From NCBI RefSeq assembly GCF_011074885.1, contig NC_054690.1, forward strand, positions 1,431,001 through 1,495,000: a DNA stretch of 64,000 bases, given 5' to 3'. Source of the DNA: Brettanomyces bruxellensis (lineage: Eukaryota; Ascomycota; Pichiomycetes; Pichiales; Pichiaceae). Position 1 is the first letter of the stretch. Every line of letters begins with the position of its first letter. The translations under genes were made by a program, and so were the position numbers. Under the pieces are notes generated by a model. That model made no database searches, was not told the DNA's origin, and worked only from the letters and a program-made list of their open reading frames with translations. Below, piece after piece: positions 19,847-30,522 of this stretch.

Positions 19847-21003
19847 GTTAATTGTGTAATAAGCAAATTAAAAGCCGGATTTTGATTAAAAGTCATATCA
19901 CTTCCTGATCTCGTAACCCTCACCGGAATATTATTTATTCCTTGAGATTCAGACAGCCGATTTTAATATTAAACCTTCTCACGGCGCGATATTTAAAGGT
20001 CCAAATTTCCTGGTGAAAATTTTTTTCCTTATTTCAACTTATTACTTCTTTCTTCATTCAAAATAATTGTATTAACTAAGAATTTCAAGTCATACGATAT
20101 CAGCCAGTTGGTTGATATCGTCTATGTCGTGAATTGTTTTTGAGAGAAGTTCTGTGTATATGAATTTGCGATGAGACATTTGTTTATGATGATAAATTTT
20201 TACTCAGCTCACTCTGAGTCTTTAATGAAGACAATTTTTTTGTTCCAACAAAACTATCCTGATAGCCAATGTTCATCCAAGCTTCATTTGCACTTGTATA
20301 TGTCATTATATATATGCTTGAACCCTTTGCCTATGGTACTATGCTTAAAGTTCATGATGTGCTGTGATTTGTATAGTATGTTCAGTATCTTGAGTATCGT
20401 GTCAGTTTTAATTTTATTTTTGTTTGACATTAAAAATTATATGCTCAAGTTGTATTTTTTGCTAGTATTTATATCAGCAAGCTTCTAAACGGCGACTGTT
20501 CCGGCTTTAGAAGTAATACAGCTGTTTTTGATTTTGGTCTGCTGAAGTATTGGTGATGGTCATCATTTTTCGGTAGAACTTAGGTGGCACGTATTTTTCG
20601 TAATTATTTTTTGTAGTCCACCCGTATACGCGCATATCGTTTTTGCGCTATCGGGACGAGGTATATTAACATTGATTGGTTGCTGCTGAGCAAAGATATA
20701 AAGATTATTTCAGGCAAATTTTAAAGGAAATATCAATGATACTGTTGCTTTATTTATAATTGGATTTTGACAATTTTGAACTAACAGGATTGGGGCTATT
20801 TTGTGCAACTAATGTTTAACAGCATCAAGATGTAAAGTTTCATGAAAGTTATAGAAATTACTTGTTAGCCTGAGTATAATTAAATGAAGTAACAGGACAA
20901 ATTGTTTGTTTCTGTCCATTTTAAATGGCCTCTCATTGTTAAATATAAAATTATACTTTTTATCGTTTGTGCAATGGAGATACATGGAATATGGAATAAT
21001 TAT
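19847..21003. other. Gene-free AT-rich region
   Basis: 1.16 kb. The only long frame (20171-20488, 105 codons, hydrophobic, AT-rich) has no gene-like composition. The first about 250 bp probably include the CWC23 promoter. No tRNA, LTR terminus or repeat was recognised. Possibly old decayed retroelement sequence. Confidence 0.4.
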
Positions 21004-21590
21004 TGTCGGACGTATGAAAATATCACCTAGTGTGTAATATTTTGGTTAATTGGTTTAAGTGTGACGCCGATTACTTTATGATGTTTGTGTTCTAACTAGT
21101 ATTAAATGTTTCCAAGGCCAAAGAAATGAAATGTATAAAATAAAGAGATTAAGTATAAAGGTAAAATGAACAGGATAAAAAGGGGAAATGCACATACTTA
21201 AATACATTTAATCCTTATGAGTGAGGTTTTCTTGGGCATAAACAAGGCAGGGCAATTTTATGTAGACGCGACTGTCGACGTATATATTACATTATGTATT
21301 ATTACCTCACTTTATTTTCCTTCGATTTTTACTTTGCTTTGCCAATTCGTATATAACTTGCTTCTTCTACGAAGAGAGGAGACCCGCTAGTTTATTTTAC
21401 AATAATCTAGTTCGGCTCCACTTGATGATGATAGAGCAAAAAAATATATATTCTTTTTCTATGATGACACACACTTGCACAATCGGTAACATATTAAGGG
21501 ACTTAGTATCATCGGGCATACCACTGTGTACTTTATAACCATACATTTCATATAATCAACCTTACAAGTTTCTGAACTTCCTCAATGTAT
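21004..21590 (+). repeat. Decayed solo LTR of the copia family (copy D)
   Basis: Begins TGTCGGACGTATGAAAATAT, matching the terminus of the full-length element's LTR. After a diverged middle it regains clear similarity from 21299 (TTACCTCACTTTATTTTCC, TATATAACTTG, TCTACGAAG, AGTTCGGCTCCACTT) to about 21575. The last about 90 bp up to a TCCGACA end are not recognisable, so the 3' boundary is approximate and no target duplication can be tested. The oldest copia-family LTR in the window. Confidence 0.75.
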
Positions 21591-22038
21591 GGAATTATTG
21601 TATAATAATGTTAAGCAATCATCATCAAGTGGTATTTATCGGAATGGAAGTAACATAATTAATATTACATACCCGGCAGTTAAAGCATTATATGCAATCA
21701 TGTCATTACTCATATCACTAGGTGAACTTGAATTTATCTAATTGGATAACTCAGTTTACAATTCTTAAAATGATACTTCCTCTTATATTCTTAATAGAGT
21801 GATCAAAAAAGAAACATGATGTCCACCTTTTTTAATTTTAATATATATGTCGAATAATATTCAGAGATTAGTTCGCAGATAATCCCTCAGATTAAAGTGC
21901 AGATATACGAACTTTAATTAAACATTTCAGAGATTTTTAAAAGAAAGGAAATTCAAGAAAGTAAAAGGAGAATCAAAAATTCAATACTTTCATAATACGT
22001 ATTATATTGTCACAAATAGCAGTCGTATTTAGAAAAAT
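21591..22038. other. AT-rich spacer between LTR D and LTR A
   Basis: About 450 bp without a recognisable gene, tRNA or LTR terminus. It may include the lost end of LTR D. Confidence 0.35.
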
Positions 22039-22245
22039 TGTGAGGGATCAATCAAGTACAAGTCACGTGTTATCCAAGTGGTTACGAAATAGTATGAGTG
22101 AAGAAACACGTGGGAATTATTCATTAAAATTGGACGACGAAGTGCAAATATTTTATTAAGCAGAAAAACGAGAAAACATTAAATGAATATTTAGTCTTTT
22201 TGGAAAACTCAAGATGAAGATAAGAAAGAACAAGTAACAGCTTAC

Positions 22246-22437
22246 TGTAAAGTTAGTGTTACCAGATTTATATAGTATTTCGATTTTTTTGTGGTATGTA
22301 ATAAAGAGTATGTATAATGATATAAAAGGGAATATCTTCACTTTATATAGATGTTGTTCTCGTATTAATCAGATGATATAACAATACCATCTTTCCTTAC
22401 TTGAACTCCATTGTTCGAGAGCTTTATTGTTTTGACA
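22246..22437 (+). mobile_element. Family-3 short solo LTR (copy F), 192 bp, nested in LTR A
   Basis: Starts TGTAAAGTTAG and ends TTTTGACA, with canonical TG...CA ends. Flanked by a perfect 5-bp direct repeat CTTAC (22241-22245 and 22438-22442). It is absent from the homologous position in LTR copy B, which runs straight through CAGCTTAG. A homologous 196-bp segment sits in solo LTR C (30604-30799). No internal region of this family occurs in the window, so the element that made it is unknown. Orientation is given as read. Confidence 0.85.
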
Positions 22438-22738
22438 CTTACAGACCAAGAAGATAGAGAAGAATAATAAGAACCGAGATAAGAATAAGAGAAAAGATAA
22501 CAAGAAGATAAAAATAAAAATAAAAAAATAAAAAAAATAAAAACAAAAAGTCATTCAAATAAATATAACATTACTTTAAATTATAAACATATACAAAGGG
22601 GTGCTTTTATCTATATCCTAGTGAATACAAACTAGTTGATTATTTCATTATACATTACTTCCGCACTTACTTAAATTACATCATAACATTCTAAAAACAC
22701 TATTTTACAACATACAATACTTCATCTTTTAGTGGTTT

Positions 22739-23347
22739 TGTCGGACATATGAGAATATTACCTAGTATTAGGTAATCTATTATTATATGTCATTAGATTT
22801 ATTTGTTTTGAGATCTGAACTTATTCTAAAATAACGAAGATTTAGAATAATATCTAATAGAGACAATCCTGGATAAAATGCACTAACTGTGTATGTTAGG
22901 GAATCAGCAGAAAAAATAATTATGCGCGATCATAATTCTGTTTCTGAGAATTAAATCCTTTTTTTTTATGTATGATTACCTCACTTTATTTTCCTTTTTA
23001 TTTTTACTTTACTTTACCTCTTTTTATATAACTTGTTTCTTCTACGAAGGGACGAGACCCGATAGCCTATTTTGCAATACAACTAGTTCGACTCCACTTT
23101 GATGGTAACAGAGTAAAGGAAGTAAATTCATTTTCTTCTATGGTGATACATACACAATTGTTAGAATGTTAAAGGCATTAACATTATCACACAGACCACT
23201 TGGTACATTTATATCCACCCACTTAGGTAACCGACCTTACAATTGTCTGAATCTCCCCGACTGCTAGGTTCTTATTAGTTCTATTAAAGAAGGAGTTTGA
23301 TAGCTAAAGCCCGGGAGTAACTCATAAGGTCTCTCTTAACTCCGACA
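22739..23347 (+). repeat. 5' LTR of the copia element
   Basis: 609 bp, TG...CA ended with 7-bp perfect inverted ends (TGTCGGA/TCCGACA). Contains a TATA-like TTTTTATATAACTTG (about 23020-23035), probably the promoter/R region. Confidence 0.96.
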
Positions 23348-23365
23348 TGGCGTCACAGACAGGAT
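23348..23365 (+). other. Minus-strand primer-binding site
   Basis: TGGCGTCACAGACAGGAT directly abuts the 5' LTR. Its complement reads ATCCTGTCTGTGACGCCA, the shape of a tRNA 3' end: T-arm ATCC, a 7-nt acceptor strand CTGTGAC, discriminator G73 and CCA. G73 suggests tRNA-Ser, but Asp and Asn are also possible. The tRNA itself is not in this window. Confidence 0.75.
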
Positions 23366-23708
23366 AACCAATTTGTGTGATTTTTGTGAAGAGGCAGATG
23401 TGTATGCCATTTTTTTTTTCTTTTGAATTTAGTTGAGAATTCTACGAGAAGGAATTTTTTATTATGTCTACTGAATTTCTCTCAAGAAAAATTCTCACTT
23501 GATGAAAATATTTTCAGGTTATGCCTCCTGGGAAAATTTTCTAAGATCCGTTATGAGTGTTAACAGATTGGGAATTTATGTGAATTGCTGACCATATCGA
23601 TTACATAATCTCATTCATATTATCTTTATCAGCTAGTTTTTAACCAAAGCTTCAGATATATTATCAGCTTAATAGATATACTTTCTACTACTTCATTAAT
23701 TTTTCAAT
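23366..23708 (+). other. 5' leader of the copia element
   Basis: About 340 nt between the primer-binding site and the gag ATG. No ORF or hairpin is evident by eye. Expected to contain packaging signals. Confidence 0.4.
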
Positions 23709-24743
23709 ATGACTTCAAAATTTGCTGAAAACGAAAGGAAACTTACCGAGACCAGAATGTCTCAGATGGAGCGGAAGATCGAAAAGACGATGAAGATGTT
23801 AGCAGATCTCGATGTTTCTGGAGACGATACTAAAGAAGCGAATAGAAAATTGGTCAAGGACCAAATTGCCCCACAGATCCCGATGTTAAAAGATGGAGCT
23901 GCTAGGAGCAACGGTATTTTGTTCATTGAATATTACAATGCCTTAACTAGCGTTTTGGAAGCTCATGACTGTGGTCAGGTGAAGGTGCTTTTTGAAGCGA
24001 ACAAGTCTGATTCTTGCAAAGGATCAACTGAAGCCATTGCCAACGAGGCGATTCGAAGCACGATTGACAGTGCTGTTTATGCGAGGTTGAGAAGACACCA
24101 TTTGAGAATGAAGGGTGAATACCCTACTGCTGTTGGTCTTCTCCACATGTTGCGTGATCGCTATTGGGGATTGAAATATACATCTGAATCATTTATGAAC
24201 GTTTTGGACGATGTCAAGTATGATGATTATAGGAAACCGGTTATTGATTATTTCGATATCATTGACAATATCACTACAGCTATGAAATGGTGTGGTTGTT
24301 ATCACGGGGATACGGATATTTTGGCCCATCTTAGACCCGGTGTCGCTGAATCGATTAAAGGAAATTGTTCAGAATTTGATGAAATAAACGACTTAGTTGA
24401 ATTTAAGAAATGGATCGAAAGAAAAGTCAAGTCTAAACGTAATGCTGCGATTGTTTCGAAGTCGCTTTCCAAGTCAATCTTTGTGACTTCCAACAAGCAA
24501 GGTTATTCCAGCATTTCGAAAAACAAGAAAAGACAAGAGCCGCCGAATAATAACCGTTCGCATGGATCTGATCATCAGAAGAAGGATCAATCTAACAAAG
24601 GCAAGAAGAATGAGAGGAAGGAGAATATGAATAATGTCAAATTGAGCGATGAATCTACTAATATCTCCGAGTTACAAGTCCTAGGCAGCGTGCCAATGGA
24701 TAGTTTGAATACTCCGAGGCATTCGAGATTTTATCTTAATTGA
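23709..24743 (+). CDS. Copia retrotransposon Gag
   Basis: 344 aa, intact, ATG 23709 to TGA 24743. Forms the virus-like particle in related Ty elements. Seen: a Lys/Glu-rich N-terminal coiled-coil-like segment (ERKLTETRMSQMERKIEKT), a hydrophobic core (TAVGLLHMLRDRYWGLKYTS), and a basic Asn/Lys-rich C-terminus (GKKNERKENMNN) that could bind RNA. There is no CCHC zinc knuckle, as in S. cerevisiae Ty1 Gag. The pol frame overlaps the last 35 nt in +1. Confidence 0.92.
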   Translation: MTSKFAENERKLTETRMSQMERKIEKTMKMLADLDVSGDDTKEANRKLVKDQIAPQIPMLKDGAARSNGILFIEYYNALTSVLEAHDCGQVKVLFEANKSDSCKGSTEAIANEAIRSTIDSAVYARLRRHHLRMKGEYPTAVGLLHMLRDRYWGLKYTSESFMNVLDDVKYDDYRKPVIDYFDIIDNITTAMKWCGCYHGDTDILAHLRPGVAESIKGNCSEFDEINDLVEFKKWIERKVKSKRNAAIVSKSLSKSIFVTSNKQGYSSISKNKKRQEPPNNNRSHGSDHQKKDQSNKGKKNERKENMNNVKLSDESTNISELQVLGSVPMDSLNTPRHSRFYLN

Positions 24744-27700
24744 TAATGGCGCTGCCATTAGTCTCACAGGTCATAGGGAATGGCTACATGATTACATGCC
24801 TTTCCGCAAGGACGATAAAGTTTTCTCTGTTGGTTATGACGATAGTCAAAAGAAATTGGAAGGTTCCGGTAGGATAATCTTTAATTACATGGGAAATGTT
24901 CTTACACTCTACCTACACTATTATGAGGGTGCTCCTACTATCTTTTCAGAAGACGATATCAACCGTTGCCCTGAATGCCGAATTCAGACCTATTTTCACG
25001 ATTTTGGTACCAAATCTCAGACTTATTCAAAGGTTCTCAATGTTGGAGATGAATGTATTCAGTTAGTTCAAGTTAACAAGCTATGGTATATACCAGGTGA
25101 TTTTAATCAGTTTATGATTGGTGGAGGACAATTGCATATAAACAACTTACATCTTAAATTGGCTCATGCTAACCCTAGGCTAATCAAAAAGTCTATTAAT
25201 CATGGGACGATTACTGCTTCGAAGAAGGAAATAAAGGAACTTGATGAATTGCTCAGCAAAGGTTGTGTTGATTGTATGGAAGCGAAGGCNAGACGAGCAA
25301 ATGCTATAGAGGGTTCAAGAGACTATTACTTGCGTCCTATTCCTTTTGATGTTGTTTATTCCGATGTTTGCATTGTCAAGACGCACACGAGTGTTGGCGA
25401 AATGGGTTGCTTTGTTACTTTTAAGGACCAATATACTAAGTATACAACGGTTTTTATGATGAAACACAAGAGTGATGTTGCTCGTGCAGTTGATAAATAC
25501 GTTCGATGGGTATCAAACCAATTTAGCAAGGAAGGATACAGAGTGCATAAAATCTTCTCAGATAAAGGTACTGAAATACTTAAATGCTGAATTGAAAACC
25601 ATATTAGAACGTGAAGGTATTGAACTTCATACTACCTCCGGTTATACATCTGCGTCTAATGGTGTTGCTGAACGCTTGAACTTAACGATTATGAATGATG
25701 CGCGTGCCATGTTGCATTCTGGTAAAGTTTCTCACAATTTTTGGAAAGGAAGCTGTGCTATATTCAGTATTTGTCAGGAACAATCTCGTGAATGATAATA
25801 TTGGAACCAGTCCGTCACTTAAACTCAAGTTTATGTCTCCCAAAACTAAGGATTTGCATATCTTTGGTGAACTTTGTGAGGTTACTTACCCTCCGAAATA
25901 CACACCTAAGCTTGGGGAAAGGGCTNTTCAGGGCATATATCTTGGATGGAGCAATGAAACCTTTGGTTGCCAAGTCTTCATCCCGAATACGCCAGGAGAC
26001 ACACGTTACGGGTACATTTACGGATACACGCCATGTTCAATTTATGAACCCGTCTGTACTTTATACAGACTATTTTCTTACACCTCAATCACGCGTGGAT
26101 GATTCATTGCAGTCACTTTATGATCCAAGAATTGAGATTTTTGCCGATCTATCTGCTGATGAATGCATCAAGTGATATTTCTTCTGAGGTGCCGAGTATT
26201 GTTGGATTATCTGAAGGTCAGAATGCGTCATCTATTCCTGTTGACAGAAAGCTCTACGACGATGCTGCTATGGAGAACCGAGCTATCTGAAGATGATGAT
26301 CATTCGATTGTGACAGAGCCCACATTGCGTGCTGGCAGTCCAATTGTATCCAGTTCAGACGATGACTACGAAAGTGATTCTGACTGGGTGCCAGATTCAG
26401 ATGATAATTCAGACATACTGTCTACTACTTCTTCTACGTCTGAGGACTACTCTGATGATATTGAGAGCGCTGCCGACTTACGTGAAGTCTCAAACTCAGA
26501 GGAACCTCAGACTATCCAAGCATCAGACGAGAAGCCTACAGCGGAAACTACTATGCTTTTCGACTTGGATGCAGGAGATCACTCAACTCCTCAACTGCAT
26601 TACAGGAAGCCAAACTTTAAGAAGCCTGCCAAGGGTACTAAACCCAAGAAAGTTTCATCGAAGCCCGCTCCTAATGCGAAGCGTTCACCTATGGTTGGTC
26701 ATGCTGGTAAGATTAAGGGAGCGAAGCATTCAATGCCCCAAGCTCCTAAGGAGAACGTTAAAGCTGAGAGATCTACTGCAACTTCTACTGACGACAACCC
26801 TGTTGTCGGTGGAAAGGAATCGAACAATCTTGCTACTTCCAGAGTGACAGTTCCTGAAAATATGGAAGCACTGAGCACGTTAAATCGTCCGTTGCCCGTG
26901 GTCGAACCTGAGAAATTTGCAGTTTCTGATTCACCAAGTTTAAATGCTGGTGAAAAGGATTATCAGAGACTAACTGGACAACAATCACACGGAGTCCAAG
27001 CATCATACTACGACCAGGCATCTTAACATCCCTTTACAAGCAGAACATGAAGATGATCGAGCATTACTCAACTCGTCATTGGATGGAGAAGTCAATCACT
27101 CTAAGTTACCTCAAGTTACTTCACCTCATGATACTTTGGCGGACAAATCCGGATCCTCTGGCCATAAGATATCATTTCAAGTGATTCCTGCGACTTCTGC
27201 TGGTGAAAAAGTGAAGACCGAGAAGGGTTCAAGCCGTTTGAAACAAGTCCAAATTCTCTTCCTTAGAGCCTTTTAGGACTGGAACTCGTTTATCAAGAAA
27301 ACATACTTATGATGATCTTGTGAATGGGGACACCCGTTCCTCGGTGCCGTTGATTAACAGCACTCCTGGCGAATCTTCTGCTCCTGAGCGTACCTATATG
27401 GTTGCTCGGAAGAAGCCACGGATTTTTCAAGTGTTGTTAAGCGACATTTATCTCGCAGCTAATCCGAAAGGTTACAAACAAGCGAATGTGCAGCAAGGAC
27501 GCTGCAAAATGGAAGGCAGCAATTGATGACGAGTTTCACTCTCATCATATACATAACACATGGGATCGCAATCCAATTCTTACAGATGATCCGAAAATTT
27601 TGAATTGCTGCGTCTCCACAAGTTGGGTTTTTACCGTTAAATCTGATGGTCGACGCAAAGCACGTCTCGTTGCTCGCGGTGATCACCAGAAGGAGAATAC

Positions 27701-29130
27701 ATATTCAATTACATTTTCTCCAACTCTTCGACCAGAGATCATGAGAGCGATTTTTGCTCTTATTGCTACTCAGCATTGGTTTATGGCTCAGTTTGATGTC
27801 AAAACTGCTTATCTATACAGTCCTATTGATACCGAATTGTACATTTAATCAGCCTCAAGGGTATTCTACCCACACAAGGCATGCAAAAGTGCCATCCGGC
27901 ATGAGGGTGGTCTATAAGCTTAACAAAGCTTTATATGGTCTCAAGCAATCGGGCAATTTGTGGCATAAGGAAATTCAGAAACATTTGGCCAAAATTAATT
28001 TTGAAAGTTCCCACCCTTTTCCATCCACCTACATTCATAAGAATCGGAATGGAAAAGTCGATTGCGTTGTTGGTTTATTTGTGGATGACATTATTGTTGG
28101 CGCTTCGAATAAAGCTATACTGGACAAAGTTTACAAACATATATCTGGTAAATATGAGCTTAAAACGATCCAACCTGATAAGAAGACCAATTTACAGAAG
28201 TTTTTGGGGATTGATCTCACTGTGGAAAGATTAAAGGATGGTCGTGTGAAAAAGATTAAGCTATGTCAGTCTGCCTATATCGAAGAATTCGTTGAGAAGC
28301 TTCACCTTACTTTTGCTAGAAGCTGTGCTACTCCGTTAAGTCCAAATTTCTACTTCGATACTGCGGAACATCCGTTAGAAGCTACTAAGGAGATGCTTAA
28401 TAAGGCAGTCAGTGATTTTCGACGCAAAATTGGTTGTTTATTATACGTCGCGGTTATGACAAGGCCTGATATTGCTTATGCTGTTGATTACTTAGCGCGT
28501 TTTTCGACGTATCCTCATCGTCTAGTCGTTGATCAGTTGAAACATGTTTTAAACTACCTCTATCATAGTCGTTTCAAATCTATCATTTATCAACACACTT
28601 CGGAAACTAAAATGGATCATTTGATTTGCTACTCAGATAGTGACTATGCTCAAGATCCGATTACAAGGAAGTCCATGAACGGATTTCTCATCATGTTTTC
28701 GGATGCACCTCTCTATTGGAAGTGCCAGTATACCCCATTGGTCTGCAAGTCATCTACTGAGGCGGAACTTCAGGCAATTTACCTACTTTCTAATGAGCTT
28801 GAATGGTTTCACCCTCTCATGAAGTTCATGTCCGCTTATCAAGGCGAAGGAAATTATCCTGAACTTTTAGTGGATAACAAATCCGCTGTTGATACGATAG
28901 TTTATGGTAACTTTTCACCAAAATCAAAGCCATACGCTGTCAGGTTGAAATGTTTAGAAGAACGATTTGAAGAGAAGCGTTTCATTATCAAACACGTTAG
29001 TACGAAGGACCAGTTAGCTGATATTCTTACTAAACCTATTACTACCAAGGTATTGGGTAAGTTAAGGAGCATGATTATTCAGATGCTACAAATCAAGGGA
29101 GCGTGTCGGACATATGAGAATATTACCTAG
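24709..29130 (+). pseudogene. Copia Pol (PR-IN-RT-RNaseH), reading frame stepped by nine internal +1 shifts
   Basis: Domains in order: protease (LIDNGAAISLTGHREWL), integrase zinc site (LHLKLAHANPRLIKK ... GCVDCMEAK), integrase catalytic Asp, Asp, Glu (VVYSDVCIV, SDKGTE, NGVAERLN), an acidic Ser/Asp-rich linker, reverse transcriptase (LYGLKQSGNLWHKE, FVDDIIVGA) and RNase H (CYSDSDYAQDPITRKS, KSSTEAELQAIY). PR-IN-RT-RH order defines Ty1/copia. The frame moves by +1 at gag/pol and nine more times: near 25574, 25748, 26005, 26170, 26280, 27020, 27260, 27490 and 27845. The last 458-codon block (27754-29130) is open. The terminal codons and TAG lie in the 3' LTR. Whether the shifts are real is uncertain (see findings). 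Confidence 0.85.
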
Positions 29131-29713
29131 TATTAGGTAATCTATTATTATATGTCATTAGATTTATTTGTTTTGAGATCTGAACTTATTCTAAAATAAC
29201 GAAGATTTAGAATAATATCTAATAGAGACAATCCTGGATAAAATGCACTAACTGTGTATGTTAGGGAATCAGCAGAAAAAATAATTATGCGCGATCATAA
29301 TTCTGTTTCTGAGAATTAAATCTTTTTTTTTTATGTATGATTACCTCACTTTATTTTCCTTTTTATTTTTACTTTACTTTACCTCTTTTTATATAACTTG
29401 TTTCTTCCTACGAAGGGACGAGACCCGATAGCCTATTTTGCAATACAACTAGTTCGACTCCACTTTGATGGTAACAGAGTAAAGGAAGTAAATTCATTTT
29501 CTTCTATGGTGATACATACACAATTGTTAGAATGTTAAAGGCATTAACATTATCACACAGACCACTTGGTACATTTATATCCACCCACTTAGGTAACCGA
29601 CCTTACAATTGTCTGAATCTCCCCGACTGCTAGGTTCTTATTAGTTCTATTAAAGAAGGAGTTTGATAGCTAAAGCCCGGGAGTAACTCATAAGGTCTCT
29701 CTTAACTCCGACA
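29104..29713 (+). repeat. 3' LTR of the copia element
   Basis: 610 bp. It differs from the 5' LTR by an extra C (TTCCTACGAAG against TTCTACGAAG) and one C/T change before the T run. Preceded by a short purine-rich AAGGGAG (about 29095-29101), the likely plus-strand primer. Confidence 0.96.
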
Positions 29714-29818
29714 GGTTTGATTCAACACTGCAAAACAAACACACAAATCACTTTGTACTTACATAATCTAAAATAATTTAGGTTCAAATCCAAACAGACC
29801 CCTTACCAAATCGCTATT

Positions 29819-29892
29819 GGTCGGATGGTCTAGTTGGTTATGGCATCTGCTTAACACGCAGAACGTCCCCAGTTCGATCCTGGGTTCGATCA
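29819..29892 (+). tRNA. tV(AAC): tRNA-Val (anticodon AAC)
   Basis: 74 nt, no intron. Acceptor GGTCGGA pairs with TTCGATC (G-U pairs allowed) and the discriminator is A. Anticodon arm CTGCTTAACACGCAG, T arm CCCAGTTCGATCCTGGG with an intact B box. Apart from the acceptor stem and the D loop it reads like yeast tRNA-Val(AAC). Followed by a T7 Pol III terminator (29906-29912). CCA is not encoded. Confidence 0.97.
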
Positions 29893-30522
29893 ATTAAGCA
29901 ATTAATTTTTTTGTCTCTTGGAGACTGCAACCTTATTATTCTCTACTTGCACTTCTTTCTTTATACCAACATATTTAATTTTTATATTACCTTCTTCAGA
30001 TGGAAAATGGGACACCTACAGAATATTGATGGGCTAAACAAATCAGGGGGCTTCATTTTTCTCCTCAAGAAACTCTTGCTGAAAACACTTTTTTTGTGAA
30101 CCAATTTCCTTATCAGATCAGGATTTTTTCGGAGACAAAATCAATTATTCAAAATAATGGTTATATTCTACTTACCTACATTTGCATTTACTGATCTTGG
30201 ATAGCATATGAATTGCTTTTTCAACGTACCGTGCCAAGAACACTAGCCGATGTACGAATGTACAGAGCTTAGGGTGGACACAGGATAGGTCAATTGAAGA
30301 GAAAATTTTATGATGAATAGAGGAAAGACCTTAAAGGGCACATCGCTTTCCAGTGAAATTTCGATGTTTGTTTTACATTTAAGCCGGATGTTGAATTACA
30401 AATGGCTTTCTTTTCTTCCCTGTATACAATTGAAAGGTGCATAAAAAGTTGCCTTTTCTTTTAAAGTATTATACTATAAATATTAGAAAAGCGGCAAAAA
30501 ACAAAGGATTTTTAAATGTAAG
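29893..30522. other. Spacer between tRNA-Val and solo LTR C
   Basis: 630 bp, AT-rich, containing the T7 terminator of tRNA-Val. A 62-codon frame (29911-30099) has no supporting evidence. No LTR terminus was recognised. Confidence 0.4.

Larger units (their letters stand above)
22739..29713 (+). mobile_element. Full-length Ty1/copia LTR retrotransposon (6975 bp)
   Basis: LTRs of 609 bp (22739-23347) and 610 bp (29104-29713) share the termini TGTCGGA...TCCGACA and differ by about one substitution and one extra C, indicating a recent insertion. A perfect 5-bp target duplication GGTTT lies at 22734-22738 and 29714-29718. The order PBS, gag, PR-IN-RT-RNaseH, PPT, LTR is that of Ty1/copia. It inserted into LTR A 105 bp upstream of tRNA-Val. 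The pre-insertion sequence survives in copy B (32594-32635). Three ambiguous bases (N) in the window all lie in this family's sequences. Confidence 0.97.
22039..29807 (+). repeat. Family-2 solo LTR (copy A), interrupted by two later insertions
   Basis: Begins TGTGAGGGATC (22039) and ends near CCCCTTAC (29806-29807), just upstream of tRNA-Val. It is split by a 192-bp short LTR (22246-22437) and by the full copia element (22739-29713). Removing both inserts and one copy of each target duplication leaves 207+296+89 = 592 bp, which aligns over its whole length with the uninterrupted copy B (593 bp, 32103-32695). Flanks are AAAAT upstream and CAAAT/AAATC downstream, so the original duplication is imperfect (4 of 5 at best). 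The 3' end lies 11-12 nt upstream of the mature tRNA-Val sequence. Confidence 0.9.

Noticed and set aside
20171..20488. 105-codon ORF in the gene-free region
   Set aside because: AT-rich, hydrophobic and low-information; no homology recognised and no neighbours to suggest a gene.
22739..29713. Repeated LTR blocks considered as a CRISPR-like or satellite array
   Set aside because: Only two to four long copies with TG...CA ends, target duplications and retroelement coding; no short regularly spaced repeats.
29781..29795. B-box-like GGTTCAAATCC near the end of LTR A, possibly a degenerate tRNA
   Set aside because: No A box or cloverleaf around it; copy B has GGTTCAAACCA in the same place; it is LTR sequence.
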